Positions 33,926 to 43,079 are shown, counted from the stretch's first letter. The stretch: DNA of 64,000 nt from [Clostridium] celerecrescens 18A (GCF_002797975.1 NZ_PGET01000001.1:5196001-5260000), one strand, 5' to 3'. Notes: generated by a model from the sequence alone, not told the origin. Made by a program: numbers and translations.

Positions 33926-35221
33926 ATGGATTCAAAGAATTTTAGCGCATTTGAAATTGATGCCATAGGTGAAATACTGAATATAAGCCTTGGTGCCTCG
34001 GCCACTGCAGTATCTACCATGCTCAATGCCAGAGTTGACATTACCACACCGGTGGTAAAGGTTTTGTCAAAGGAAGAATTTGAAATTTCTAACCTGGAGC
34101 CGGCAGTAGGGGTGGAGATTACATATATTGCAGGACTTAGCGGAAGCAACATTATGCTTTTAAAGAGGCATGACGTAAAAGTGATTGTAGATATGCTCAT
34201 GGGCATGGAAACGCCAGAGGAAGAGTTTGAATTAAATGAACTGAACATCAGCGCCATCTGTGAAGTTATGAATCAGATGATGGGGGCTTCTGCAACGGCA
34301 CTTTCCGAGTTTTTAGGCAAAGTAGTTAATATTTCGACACCCAGTTCTTTTGAGATCGGTGATGTAAATGATTTCAAGGAAAAGTATTATGACAATGATG
34401 AATACATGGTTGTTGTCGGATTTACTTTAAAAATTGCGGACCAGCTGGAAAGTGAATTTATTAACGTAATGACTCCTGATCTTGCAAAAGAACTGGTAAG
34501 AGGATTTTTACCCCAGGAAATGCTGGAACCAATTCCGGAACCAGTACAAATTCCGAAACCAGCGCAAATTCCGGAGCCAGTACCAATTCCGGAACCAGTC
34601 ATAGAGACGAAAACGGAATTAAGGGAACCGGCTTCAGGCGGAATCTTATCTCAGGAAGAGATTGAAAAGTTGTTGTCAGGCAGTTTTGGAGGCGATGAGC
34701 CAATAAATGCTGAACCGCCTGCCGACAAAGAGACGGCTGGGGGAAGTCAGGAAATACCGCAGATGACAGGAGATAACCAGATGGCAGTACAGCAGATGAT
34801 GGATCAAATACAGACGCAGCAGCAGATGATGAGTCAAATGCAGCAGATGATATCACAACTGCAAAGCGAACAGCAAAATATGAGAAAAACAGGGTCTCCG
34901 GAGCCTAAGACCATAAATGTGAGACCTATCCCTCAAAATAGCTTAAAAGATGGAGACATTCGGTTTGAGGAGCAGGAGGAAAACCGGGAACTGATCATGG
35001 GAGTGCCCCTTGAGGTGTCTGTTGAAATTGGCAGAACCAGAAAGCTGGTAAAGGAGATTCTTGAATTTACCAAAGGGTCCCTTGTTATCCTTGATAAGCT
35101 GGCAGGAGAGCAGGTCGATTTATATGTAAATGGCCGCTGCATTGCAAAAGGCGATGTTGTAGTTGTAGATGATAATTTTGGCATCCGTATTACAGAGATT
35201 ACTAAAAAGAATGGAGAATAG
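33926..35221 (+). CDS. fliY: flagellar motor switch phosphatase FliY
   Basis: 431 residues. An N-terminal CheC-like domain has two intact phosphatase motifs, EILN (Glu16/Asn19) and EVMN (Glu113/Asn116), for hydrolysis of phospho-CheY. A Pro/Glu repeat linker (about 201-226), a peptide LSQEEIEKLLSG (241-252) resembling the CheY-binding motif of FliM, and a Gln/Met-rich stretch follow. The C-terminal FliN domain (about 355-425) forms the C-ring base. In Bacillus FliY the CheY-binding peptide is at the very N-terminus; here it is internal. Confidence 0.93.
   Translation: MDSKNFSAFEIDAIGEILNISLGASATAVSTMLNARVDITTPVVKVLSKEEFEISNLEPAVGVEITYIAGLSGSNIMLLKRHDVKVIVDMLMGMETPEEEFELNELNISAICEVMNQMMGASATALSEFLGKVVNISTPSSFEIGDVNDFKEKYYDNDEYMVVVGFTLKIADQLESEFINVMTPDLAKELVRGFLPQEMLEPIPEPVQIPKPAQIPEPVPIPEPVIETKTELREPASGGILSQEEIEKLLSGSFGGDEPINAEPPADKETAGGSQEIPQMTGDNQMAVQQMMDQIQTQQQMMSQMQQMISQLQSEQQNMRKTGSPEPKTINVRPIPQNSLKDGDIRFEEQEENRELIMGVPLEVSVEIGRTRKLVKEILEFTKGSLVILDKLAGEQVDLYVNGRCIAKGDVVVVDDNFGIRITEITKKNGE
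34531..34602 (+). repeat. four 18-bp tandem repeats in the fliY linker
   Basis: Four consecutive 18-bp units beginning AATTCCGGAACCAG, with few substitutions. They encode the hexapeptide I-P-E/K-P-V/A-Q/P in series. The stiff proline-rich linker joins the phosphatase domain to the CheY-binding-like peptide; copy number may vary between strains. Confidence 0.8.
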
Positions 35222-35238
35222 AGAGGAAGTGGCTGCAT

Positions 35239-35598
35239 TTGAATAGCGTGATTAGTCTGTTTTCTGCGCTGCTCCTTACCGTTGTAATTCTGTATTTGAG
35301 TTATCTATTTACCAGAAGCCTTGGAAAAGGAGTCGTACTAAAGCGGGGAGGAACCTGCATGCAGATGTTGGACAGGCTTCCCCTGGGGCAGGATAAAGCA
35401 GTAGCGATCGTACGTGTAGGGAATCACTATTATCTTATCGGCATTGCTTCTTCTCAGATAACCCTTCTTTCTGAACTTTCGGAGGAAGACATTCCGGAGG
35501 GCGGGTCTTCCCAGACCCAATTCACAGGTGCAGAAGGATATGAAAGTTTTAAAAAATTATTAAAAAAATATACAGACAGACACAGGGATGATGTGTAA
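35239..35598 (+). CDS. fliO: flagellar biosynthesis protein FliO
   Basis: 119 residues with one N-terminal membrane helix (SLFSALLLTVVILYLSYLF) and a cytoplasmic part with LDRLPLGQDKAVAIVRVG and YYLIGIASSQITLLSEL, the FliO pattern. FliO helps assemble the FliP export ring. The start is TTG with AGAGGAAG 9 bases upstream; no ATG is available nearby. Followed by fliP after 9 bases. Confidence 0.88.
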   Translation: MNSVISLFSALLLTVVILYLSYLFTRSLGKGVVLKRGGTCMQMLDRLPLGQDKAVAIVRVGNHYYLIGIASSQITLLSELSEEDIPEGGSSQTQFTGAEGYESFKKLLKKYTDRHRDDV

Positions 35599-35607
35599 GG
35601 AGGAACC

Positions 35608-36270
35608 ATGAATACAGATGCCTTGATTAATATTAATGGCGGCCGGGTGCCGACTCTGGAGCTTTTCCTCATCTTGACCATCATTTCCCTGCTGCCATCG
35701 ATCCTGGTGATGATGACTTCCTTTACAAGGATTATCATTGTCTTATCTTTTACCAGAAATGCCTTGGGAGTTCAGCAGAGTCCTCCCAATATGGTGCTGG
35801 TTGGAATAGCATTATTTCTAACACTGTTCATTATGGACCCGGTGTTAAAGGATGTGAACACCAATGCTTACCAACCTTATGTCAGGGAGGAGATAAACCA
35901 GCAGGAGGCACTTAACCGGGCGACAGTTCCTATGAAACGGTTTATGCTCAAGCAGACGAAGACGGACACTTTGAATGTGTTTATGGATTTGTCCAAAACC
36001 GAAAAGCCGGAGAACATTGAGGAACTTCCTATGACAGTAGTGATACCATCTTTTATGACTTCAGAGCTGGAGCGGGCCTTTACGGCGGGTTTTATGATTT
36101 ATCTGCCGTTTTTACTGGTTGATATTATTGTGTCCAGCACTTTGATGTCCATGGGTATGGTCATGCTGCCGCCGGCTATGATATCCCTTCCATTTAAATT
36201 ACTGTTGTTTGTAACGGTTAATGGCTGGGAGCTGCTGTTTTCTAATTTGGTTAACAGCTTCCATTACTGA
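35608..36270 (+). CDS. fliP: flagellar export gate protein FliP
   Basis: 220-residue membrane protein, part of the FliPQR export gate. Typical stretches are ILTIISLLPSILVMMTSFTR, FTRNALGVQQSPPNMVLVG, LFLTLFIMDPV, and near the end FMIYLPFLLVDIIVSSTLMSMG then MMLPPAMISLPFKLLLF (shifted pattern). No separate cleavable signal peptide is seen, as is usual in Firmicutes. It ends with LLFSNLVNSFHY. Confidence 0.95.
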   Translation: MNTDALININGGRVPTLELFLILTIISLLPSILVMMTSFTRIIIVLSFTRNALGVQQSPPNMVLVGIALFLTLFIMDPVLKDVNTNAYQPYVREEINQQEALNRATVPMKRFMLKQTKTDTLNVFMDLSKTEKPENIEELPMTVVIPSFMTSELERAFTAGFMIYLPFLLVDIIVSSTLMSMGMVMLPPAMISLPFKLLLFVTVNGWELLFSNLVNSFHY

Positions 36271-36303
36271 CAGGACCTTCAACCTAGAATTAGCGAACAG
36301 CGT

Positions 36304-36352
36304 GCCCCGCTTTATCGGGCATCAAATGGATATGTAAGCATATCCGCTTGAT
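36304..36352 (+). other. tandem hairpins between fliP and fliQ
   Basis: Two stem-loops fill the 99-base gap. The first pairs GCCC (36304-36307) with GGGC (36317-36320) and one more G-C pair. The second is GGATATG, loop TAAG, CATATCC (36328-36345), extended by ATCAA (36321-36325) pairing with TTGAT (36348-36352). The fliQ ribosome site begins shortly after. No T run follows. Confidence 0.6.
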
Positions 36353-36369
36353 TCATCAGGAGGTAAAAT

Positions 36370-36630
36370 ATGACGGATGTAGCAGTGAACAGCCTAATGT
36401 ATGAGTTATTCGGTTTGGTGGTTAAAATGGCTGGTCCCGTGCTGATCGTCAGCATGGTCATCGGTATCATTATTTCCATAATACAGGCAGCAACCCAGAT
36501 CCATGAACAAACCATTACCTTTGTTCCGAAGCTGATTGTAATTGGCCTGATGCTTTTGATGATGGGGGATCATATGATGACTACACTCAGTGATTTTACT
36601 ATCAATATTTTTAATACCATGCTCAAATAA
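36370..36630 (+). CDS. fliQ: flagellar export gate protein FliQ
   Basis: 86 residues with two membrane helices. LVVKMAGPVLIVSMVIGIIIS, IIQAATQIHEQTITFVPKLI and MMGDHMMTTLSDFT are standard FliQ. It forms part of the FliPQR gate. CAGGAGG lies 4-9 bases before ATG. Confidence 0.95.
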   Translation: MTDVAVNSLMYELFGLVVKMAGPVLIVSMVIGIIISIIQAATQIHEQTITFVPKLIVIGLMLLMMGDHMMTTLSDFTINIFNTMLK

Positions 36631-36638
36631 GAGGAAAC

Positions 36639-36676
36639 ACCCTACGGGTATACCTTTATGTCCAAAAAGCTTGGAC
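36639..36676 (+). other. tandem hairpins between fliQ and fliR
   Basis: ACCC-TAC-GGGT (36639-36649) and GTCCAA, loop AAAGC, TTGGAC (36660-36676). They lie in a 70-base gap just before the fliR ribosome site. The pattern echoes that before fliQ. Confidence 0.5.
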
Positions 36677-36700
36677 AGTAATGATGAAAGGAAGATTCAG

Positions 36701-37462
36701 ATGCCGGAAATAGGACAGATGATGCTGTTTTCCCTTATTTTTATGAGAATGTCAGGTTTTATTCTTTTGAACCCTATTTGGGGCAGAAAAAATATTCCGG
36801 CACAGGTCAAGGGCGGCATGATCATGGTATTTACGCTGCTTATTTATTCTTTTTCCTCGGCCCAGGTGCCCGAACCTGTGAATTCCATTGAATTTGCAGT
36901 GCTTCTTTTAAAAGAATTAGCTGTAGGGTTTGCCATTGGCTTTGTCATGGAATTATTTCTTATGATCATTACATTTGCCGGGACAATTATGGATTTTCAG
37001 ATGGGATTGTCCATGGCAATGATCTATGACCCTCAGACCAACGCTCAGATTGCTCTTACGGGAACGCTTTATCAGGCGTATTTTATTCTGTTGTTCTTTG
37101 CGGTGGATGGCCATCTGGCACTGTTTCGGCTGCTTATAAATTCAGCTGAGATAGTTCCTTACGGACAGGTCGTGTTGGGAAGCCGTGCGGCGTGGGCAAT
37201 GCTGGAAATTTTTATTCAATGTATTACTATGGCTGTAAAGTTTGCATTTCCTTTAATTGCCATTGAATTTTTAACTGAGATTGCAGTTGGGGTTTTAATG
37301 AAAATAATTCCTCAGATCAACGTGTTTGTTGTAAACATACAGGCTAAGATCGCAATTGGTTTCATAATGCTGATTTTTCTGTTTTCTCCTATGACGGATT
37401 ATGTAGGCGGTGTGATAAGCCAGATGCTTTTAACAGTTCAGGATATAATCAGACTCTTATAA
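36701..37462 (+). CDS. fliR: flagellar export gate protein FliR
   Basis: 253 residues with six predicted membrane helices; the single FliR closes the FliPQR gate. Opens with MLFSLIFMRMSGFILLNPIWG; also VLLLKELAVGFAIGFV, FAGTIMDFQMGLSMAMIYDPQTNAQIALTG region, and FPLIAIEFLTEIAVGVLMK. ATG 36701 follows AAAGGAAG by 7 bases. An open frame continues upstream to 36590, but it overlaps fliQ and lacks a start signal. Confidence 0.95.
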   Translation: MPEIGQMMLFSLIFMRMSGFILLNPIWGRKNIPAQVKGGMIMVFTLLIYSFSSAQVPEPVNSIEFAVLLLKELAVGFAIGFVMELFLMIITFAGTIMDFQMGLSMAMIYDPQTNAQIALTGTLYQAYFILLFFAVDGHLALFRLLINSAEIVPYGQVVLGSRAAWAMLEIFIQCITMAVKFAFPLIAIEFLTEIAVGVLMKIIPQINVFVVNIQAKIAIGFIMLIFLFSPMTDYVGGVISQMLLTVQDIIRLL

Positions 37463-37486
37463 ATGCAAAGGATGTGATGAACGGCA

Positions 37487-38548
37487 ATGCAGGATCCTTC
37501 AAAAACCGAAAAGGCCTCACCGAAAAAACGGCGGGATGAACGAAAAAAGGGTCATGTTGCCATGAGTAAGGATGTAGTTATGATAGCTTCCTTACTTGGA
37601 ACCTTCGTGCTGCTGAAAATTTTATTTCCTTTTATGTATCGGACCATACGGGATTATATGATTAAATATTTAAGCCTGGCTCCCGGGGTGGAGAATCTGT
37701 CTGATTATTCCGCCGGTATTTTTGCAGATACAGCGTGGTCGGTTTTAAAAGCAGCTCTCCCCATTCTTTTGGCAGGTATTGTACTGGCTGTACTGGGAAC
37801 CGGGGTACAAACAAGATTTTTGTTTACAAAAAGTAATTTAGCCCCAAAGTTTAGCCGGTTAAATCCTATACAGGGGATAAAAAATATTATTTCTTTAAAA
37901 AGCCTGATAGAACTTTTGAAAAATTTGCTGAAGATTACCATACTTGGAATCATCCTGTATCAAATCATAAAAGGTGATTTAACACCTATAGCAAGAACCA
38001 TTGATATGGACTTAAAAGATTCTTCTGTGTATGTGCTGAGTGCCATTATGGATATGGTCTTCAGGGTTTCTCTTATCTTCCTGGCCGTTGCTGGCTTTGA
38101 CTTCTTTTATCAGCGGTGGGATTATGAACGCCAGATCAGAATGTCAAAGCAGGAACTAAAAGAGGAATTCAAGCAGACAGAAGGAAATCCTGAAATTAAG
38201 GGACGTATCCGAAGCCTCCAAAGAGAGAGGGCCCGTTCCAGGATGATGCAGTCGGTCCCTGAAGCGGATGTGATCATACGTAACCCCACCCATTTTGCGG
38301 TGGCTCTGCGCTATGACATAGAGAAGGATAATGCTCCTGTTCTATTGGCCAAGGGCCAGGATGAACTGGCTTTGAGGATTGTAGCGATAGGCGAGGAACA
38401 TGGGGTATATGTGATTGAAAATAAACCTTTGGCAAGAGGCATTTTTGCCGCTACCCAGGTAGGGAACGAGATTCCTTCGGAATACTATGGTATGGTCGCT
38501 GAAATCCTGGTGTATGTATACCGCATGAATAACAAGATCATAGAATAA
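37487..38548 (+). CDS. flhB: flagellar export switch protein FlhB
   Basis: 353 residues. Four membrane helices are followed by a cytoplasmic domain with the autocleavage motif NPTH (266-269) inside VIIRNPTHFAVALRYD. Cleavage between Asn and Pro permits the switch from hook to filament substrates, under the control of FliK. The N-terminus KTEKASPKKRRDERKKGHVA is typical. Confidence 0.96.
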   Translation: MQDPSKTEKASPKKRRDERKKGHVAMSKDVVMIASLLGTFVLLKILFPFMYRTIRDYMIKYLSLAPGVENLSDYSAGIFADTAWSVLKAALPILLAGIVLAVLGTGVQTRFLFTKSNLAPKFSRLNPIQGIKNIISLKSLIELLKNLLKITILGIILYQIIKGDLTPIARTIDMDLKDSSVYVLSAIMDMVFRVSLIFLAVAGFDFFYQRWDYERQIRMSKQELKEEFKQTEGNPEIKGRIRSLQRERARSRMMQSVPEADVIIRNPTHFAVALRYDIEKDNAPVLLAKGQDELALRIVAIGEEHGVYVIENKPLARGIFAATQVGNEIPSEYYGMVAEILVYVYRMNNKIIE

Positions 38549-38588
38549 AGAAAAACAGCAGAGAAACTGAAAGAAATGGTGTAAAAGA

Positions 38589-40661
38589 ATGAAGACATTA
38601 CTGAAAAATTCTGTAGTAGTATTTGTCATTTTGATCGTACTTCTATTGATTATTCCATTGCCTCCGTTTTTTGTGGACGTAATGATTATTATAAATATTT
38701 CCCTTTCCATGATTATCTTGCTGATAACCATGAACATAAAAGAACCTTTGGAATTTTCAATCTTTCCGGCCCTGCTTTTGGTGACTACCCTGCTTCGTCT
38801 GGGATTGAATGTGTCTTCCACGAGAAATATTTTGTCTAATCAGGGATCCTCAGGACAGGTAATCAAAGCCTTCGGTGATTTCGTTTTACAGGGAAATGTT
38901 GTTGTTGGTTTTATCATATTCCTCATTATCGTTCTGGTAAACTTCCTGGTTATTACAAAGGGAACGGAACGTGTATCAGAAGTTGCGGCCAGGTTTACCT
39001 TAGACGCCATGCCTGGTAAACAGATGGCCATTGATGCGGATTTAAGCTCCGGTCTGATCAATGAGCAGGAAGCAAAGCTGAGACGGTATAAGGTACAGAA
39101 GGAAGCAGATTTCTACGGGGCCATGGATGGTGCCACGAAGTTTGTAAAGGGAGATGCTATCATGTCCCTGATCACCACTGCCATTAACTTTATTGGCGGT
39201 GCCATTATCGGCATGGTGCAATCAAATCTGGAGTTTGGACAGGTGATGTCCATTTATTCCATAGCCACGGTGGGTGATGGACTTGTTTCCCAGGTCCCGG
39301 CTCTTCTGATCGCTACGGCCACCGGTATGGTGGTAACCAGAGCCGTATCGGAAGGTACATTAAATGACGACGTATCCAGTCAGTTCATGGCTCAGCCCAG
39401 GGCGATTATGCTTACTGGTTTTGTTATGATCGTATTAATGCTGGTACCTGGAATGCCTAAGATTCAGTTGGCGGTTATGGCAGCGGTGCTTATTATAGCT
39501 GGTTATCAGTTAGGACATAAGGTTCGGCAGTCAGCCTCCGGCCTTCCGGAAACGGCGTTAGCTATGGCAGCGCCCGAAGAAGCGGCACAGGGTGCTTCCG
39601 ACGAAGAGTCCTACTACCGGGATGTGAACAATGTTTACGCTCTTATAAACGTTGAACCTATTGAGATGGAATTTGGCTATAGTCTGATCCCGCTGATCGA
39701 CGAGAGCAGTGGTGGAAAGATGATCAACCGGATTGTTATTTTCAGAAGACAGTATGCACAGGATATGGGACTTGTCATTCCTTCCGTCAGGCTTAGAGAC
39801 AGTTCCAGTTTAAACACCAATCAGTATGTTATAAAGATCAGAGGGGAAGAAGTGTCCAGGGGAGAAATTTTAGTGGATTATTATCTGGCATTGGAACCTC
39901 CCGCTCTTTCTGGTGAAGTTGATGGAATTGAAACCGTGGAGCCGGCTTATGGAATTCCCAGTAAATGGATCAGGCCTGAAAACAAAGAAATGGCGGAAAT
40001 TTACGGCTATACCGTTATTGATCCACTTTCTGTTATGCTGACTCATTTATCAGAGACCATCAGGCAGCACGCTTATGAACTGTTAGGGCGGCAGGAAGTT
40101 ATGCAGTTGCTGGAAAATGTGAAGAAACATTCTCCGGAGCTGGTGGACGAACTATTCCCGAACCAGTTTACATATGGCAGCATTCAGAAAATTCTCATTA
40201 ACCTTTTGAAGGAAGGGGTTCCAGTGAAGGACATGGAAACGATTCTGGCAACCATAGCAGATTCTCTTCCGACCACCAGGGATATGGATGTGATTACAGA
40301 GAACATCAGAATTGCATTAAAGAGGACCATAACCAGAATGTTCTGCGAAGGAGGACAGATGAAGGTACTCACCCTGGATGCAGAGCTGGAGAAAAACATT
40401 ATAGGCAGTATGGCAAAAGGAGAACAGGGCATCTATCTGGCCCTCAGCCCGGATGTCATGCAGTCTGTGATTGGACAGGTGGGAGAGAAGATGAAGAAAT
40501 TTGCGGATTTAGAGCAGAAGCCAGTGATACTCACAAGCCAGGTTGTAAGGCTCTATTTCTACCGATTGATCGAGCAGTTTTATCCCAATGCCTATGTCCT
40601 TTCCTTTAATGAGATTGCAAACAATATTCAGATTCAGGCAATCGGGAATATTACCCTTTGA
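38589..40661 (+). CDS. flhA: flagellar export gate protein FlhA
   Basis: 690 residues. The N-terminal eight-helix membrane domain includes the FHIPEP-like loop DADLSSGLINEQEAKLRR and FVKGDAIMSLITTAINFIGG. The C-terminal cytoplasmic platform binds chaperones and substrates (GYTVIDPLSVMLTHLSE, LLGRQEVMQLLENVK). Overall length matches the family. Normally flhF and flhG come next in Firmicutes; here sigma-28 follows directly. Confidence 0.97.
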   Translation: MKTLLKNSVVVFVILIVLLLIIPLPPFFVDVMIIINISLSMIILLITMNIKEPLEFSIFPALLLVTTLLRLGLNVSSTRNILSNQGSSGQVIKAFGDFVLQGNVVVGFIIFLIIVLVNFLVITKGTERVSEVAARFTLDAMPGKQMAIDADLSSGLINEQEAKLRRYKVQKEADFYGAMDGATKFVKGDAIMSLITTAINFIGGAIIGMVQSNLEFGQVMSIYSIATVGDGLVSQVPALLIATATGMVVTRAVSEGTLNDDVSSQFMAQPRAIMLTGFVMIVLMLVPGMPKIQLAVMAAVLIIAGYQLGHKVRQSASGLPETALAMAAPEEAAQGASDEESYYRDVNNVYALINVEPIEMEFGYSLIPLIDESSGGKMINRIVIFRRQYAQDMGLVIPSVRLRDSSSLNTNQYVIKIRGEEVSRGEILVDYYLALEPPALSGEVDGIETVEPAYGIPSKWIRPENKEMAEIYGYTVIDPLSVMLTHLSETIRQHAYELLGRQEVMQLLENVKKHSPELVDELFPNQFTYGSIQKILINLLKEGVPVKDMETILATIADSLPTTRDMDVITENIRIALKRTITRMFCEGGQMKVLTLDAELEKNIIGSMAKGEQGIYLALSPDVMQSVIGQVGEKMKKFADLEQKPVILTSQVVRLYFYRLIEQFYPNAYVLSFNEIANNIQIQAIGNITL

Positions 40662-40696
40662 CCGGATTTTGTTACAGAAAGGCAGTGTTAGTCGGA

Positions 40697-41470
40697 ATGG
40701 AACAGGATTTAAGCCAATATACCAATGAAGATTTATTAATTAAATACAAACGAACAAAAGACATCAGGGTCAAACATGAACTTGTGATGCGGTATATAAA
40801 CATGGTCAGGAACATATCACTCCAGATGAGGGACGTATATTTAAGCTTTGCTCAGGTGGAGGATATTGTCAATGAAGGCGTATTAACGATTATGAACGGG
40901 ATCGAAAAGTTTGATCCGGAATTAAATGTAAAGTTTGAAACTTATATTTCCAAGCGGATTCGTGGGATGGTTATCGATATGGCGAGAAAGCAGGACTGGA
41001 TTCCCAGAAGCGTAAGAAAAAATGCTAAGATCATGGACAATGCGGTCATAGAATTGTGTAACCGTCTGGGGCGTTTTCCTACTTCAAAGGAAACGGCGGA
41101 TTATATGGACATCACCATGGAAAAATATCAGGAAACTCTGGGTAAGACAAATGTTTACAGCATCATTTCCCTGGACATGGTCCTGGAGGCGGGAAGTGAA
41201 GAGAAAAAGTCAATGCAGCTTCCGTCGATGAACGAACATGACCAGCCTGAAAATCATTATCTCCAGAGGGAATTTAAGGAAATTTTGGTTTCTGCCATAA
41301 ATGATTTAAAAGAAAATGAACAAAAGGTTATATCATTGTACTATATGGACGAATTAAATATGAGGGAGATTGCACAGATCATGAAAGTCAGTGAGCCAAG
41401 GATCTCCCAGATTCATTCCAATGCGCTTCAAAAGCTCAGATTGAATCTGACTAATTTCATAAATGAGTAG
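40697..41470 (+). CDS. fliA: flagellar sigma factor FliA/SigD (sigma-28)
   Basis: 257 residues. It directs RNA polymerase to late flagellar and chemotaxis promoters. Sigma region 2 is AQVEDIVNEGVLTIMNGIEKF and FETYISKRIRGMVIDMARKQDW (with intervening residues). Region 4 helix-turn-helix is MREIAQIMKVSEPRISQIHSN. ATG 40697 is preferred by homology; the nearest AAAGG lies 14 bases upstream and GTG 40685 is an alternative. Its anti-sigma factor FlgM is encoded in the window at 58.5 kb. Candidate target promoters are seen at 44215, 52146 and 58988. Confidence 0.93.
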   Translation: MEQDLSQYTNEDLLIKYKRTKDIRVKHELVMRYINMVRNISLQMRDVYLSFAQVEDIVNEGVLTIMNGIEKFDPELNVKFETYISKRIRGMVIDMARKQDWIPRSVRKNAKIMDNAVIELCNRLGRFPTSKETADYMDITMEKYQETLGKTNVYSIISLDMVLEAGSEEKKSMQLPSMNEHDQPENHYLQREFKEILVSAINDLKENEQKVISLYYMDELNMREIAQIMKVSEPRISQIHSNALQKLRLNLTNFINE

Positions 41471-41488
41471 TAGGAAGGGAGAATAGAA

Positions 41489-42292
41489 ATGTTTCAAGGA
41501 TTCTACAATCTGGCATCAGGAATGCTGTATCAGACCAGGAACTTAAATGTAATCGGAAATAATATGGTCAATAGTGCAACACCGGGGTTTAAGCCTGACC
41601 GCATGGTCAGCACCACGTTTCGGGATGAAATGCTTTACCGGAGCGGAAATCGTGACAAAAGCAATCCTGTTCAGATTGGGTCCGTATCAATGATACGTGC
41701 TTCCAGAAGCACAGTGACCAGCCATAATCAGGGGGCGGTGGAGGAAACCGGAGGAAACCTGGATTTTGCTTTAACAAAACCAGGATTCTTTGCCATTGAG
41801 GATTCCGCAGGAAATCAGGTTTATACCAGAAACGGGTCTTTTACGATAGATGAAGAAGGATATCTTACCTCACCTTCCCGGGGCAGGGTGCTAGGGGAAG
41901 ATGGAACCCCCATTGAGCTTCCTTCTGACCATATTACAGTGGATCCGTTAGGTAATATTTACGAAATGCCCATAAAAGGACTGAAAAACGGAGAGGACGA
42001 TGGGAATACAGAGGAACAGGAACCAGTCCTCTTAGGAAAAATCCGCGTTGTGGACTTTGATGATTACTCTCAGCTTGTAAAGGGAGATAACGGCGTCTTT
42101 ACCACGGCAGCTGCCGGGAATGGGGTGGATGGAGGAATCCAGTGGAAGTCACTGGAACGGTCCAATATTGACCCTATTGATGAGATGACTCAGATGATCA
42201 CCAGCCAAAGGGCAACTCAAAGTGCTGCCCAGGTACTTCGGATATATGACCAGCTCATGGGCAAGGTATCCACTGAGATAGGAAGAGTATAA
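41489..42292 (+). CDS. flgF: flagellar rod protein, FlgF/FlhO type
   Basis: 267 residues. FQGFYNLASGMLYQTRNLNV, IGNNMVNSATPGFKPD and the C-terminal MTQMITSQRATQSAAQVLRIYD are hallmarks of the FlgF/FlgG family. Being first of the two paralogues and having a less canonical N-terminus, it matches FlhO (FlgF). A short acidic loop (KNGEDDGNTEEQEP, about 167-180) interrupts the D1 domain. Forms part of the distal rod. Confidence 0.88.
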   Translation: MFQGFYNLASGMLYQTRNLNVIGNNMVNSATPGFKPDRMVSTTFRDEMLYRSGNRDKSNPVQIGSVSMIRASRSTVTSHNQGAVEETGGNLDFALTKPGFFAIEDSAGNQVYTRNGSFTIDEEGYLTSPSRGRVLGEDGTPIELPSDHITVDPLGNIYEMPIKGLKNGEDDGNTEEQEPVLLGKIRVVDFDDYSQLVKGDNGVFTTAAAGNGVDGGIQWKSLERSNIDPIDEMTQMITSQRATQSAAQVLRIYDQLMGKVSTEIGRV

Positions 42293-42305
42293 GGGGGAAT
42301 AGCAG

Positions 42306-43079
42306 ATGAACCAGTCTTTTTATATTGGAGCTTTGGGAGCCTTAAATCAGCAGACAAAGCTTAATGTGGTATCAAATAATATAGCTAATGTAAATACAAC
42401 AGGCTTTAAACCTCAATACAGTGTGTTTTCGGATCTGATTTATGCCCAGACAAGGAGTTCTCAGGGCGGCAGTGCGGCGCAGACTGGCAGCGGTACCAGG
42501 GTAGACTTATTAAAGTCCGATATGACCGAAATGCCTTATAAAGAAACGGGACTTGAGAACGATCATGCCATAGAGGGAGAAGGCTTTTTCATGTTAAAGG
42601 ACCCGGTTACAGGGGCCATTACCTACTCCAGGGACGGTCACTTTCAGCTTTCCATGATGGAAGACAATTATTACCTGGTAAATTCTTCGGGAAAGAGAGT
42701 CTTAAACATGGACCAGCAGGAAATTACCTATCCCGTTAAACCGGCTGTTTATCCTGGATCCGAAGAGGAAATCGAAGAAGAGGAAGAAGAACTGGAAGAA
42801 GATGAGCATGATCCAAAAGCCATAGGTGTGTATACCTTTGCAAGAAGAGACGGAATTTCCGACATAGGAAATAATGAATATACGGTAACAGAAAAAAATG
42901 GAGCTCCCATTCTGCTTGAAAATGCAAAAGTGATCAAAGGTGCCGAGGAGGTGTCCGGTACAGACTTTGCCCAGGAAATGACCAGGATGATGGAGGCGCA
43001 GAGAGCTTATTCTTATTCACTTAAAATGGTGCAGACCTCCGATGAAATTGAAACAACCATAAATTCTATTCGGCAATAG
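42306..43079 (+). CDS. flgG: flagellar rod protein, FlgG/FlhP type, with acidic insert
   Basis: 257 residues. SFYIGALGALNQQTKLNVV, SNNIANVNTTGFKP and FAQEMTRMMEAQRAYSYSLK are canonical FlgG/FlhP ends. Residues 152-169 are almost wholly acidic (SEEEIEEEEEELEEDEHD). It probably forms the distal rod joining rod and hook. There is a 13-base gap after flgF, and the pair is in the same order as flhO-flhP of Bacillus. Confidence 0.9.
   Translation: MNQSFYIGALGALNQQTKLNVVSNNIANVNTTGFKPQYSVFSDLIYAQTRSSQGGSAAQTGSGTRVDLLKSDMTEMPYKETGLENDHAIEGEGFFMLKDPVTGAITYSRDGHFQLSMMEDNYYLVNSSGKRVLNMDQQEITYPVKPAVYPGSEEEIEEEEEELEEDEHDPKAIGVYTFARRDGISDIGNNEYTVTEKNGAPILLENAKVIKGAEEVSGTDFAQEMTRMMEAQRAYSYSLKMVQTSDEIETTINSIRQ

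Noticed and set aside
34531..34602. CRISPR-like array
   Set aside because: The 18-bp units are contiguous, lack spacers and are in-frame codons of the FliY linker.
36590..36700. N-terminal extension of fliR
   Set aside because: The frame is open but overlaps fliQ and the tandem hairpins; ATG 36701 has a good ribosome site and matches the usual FliR start.
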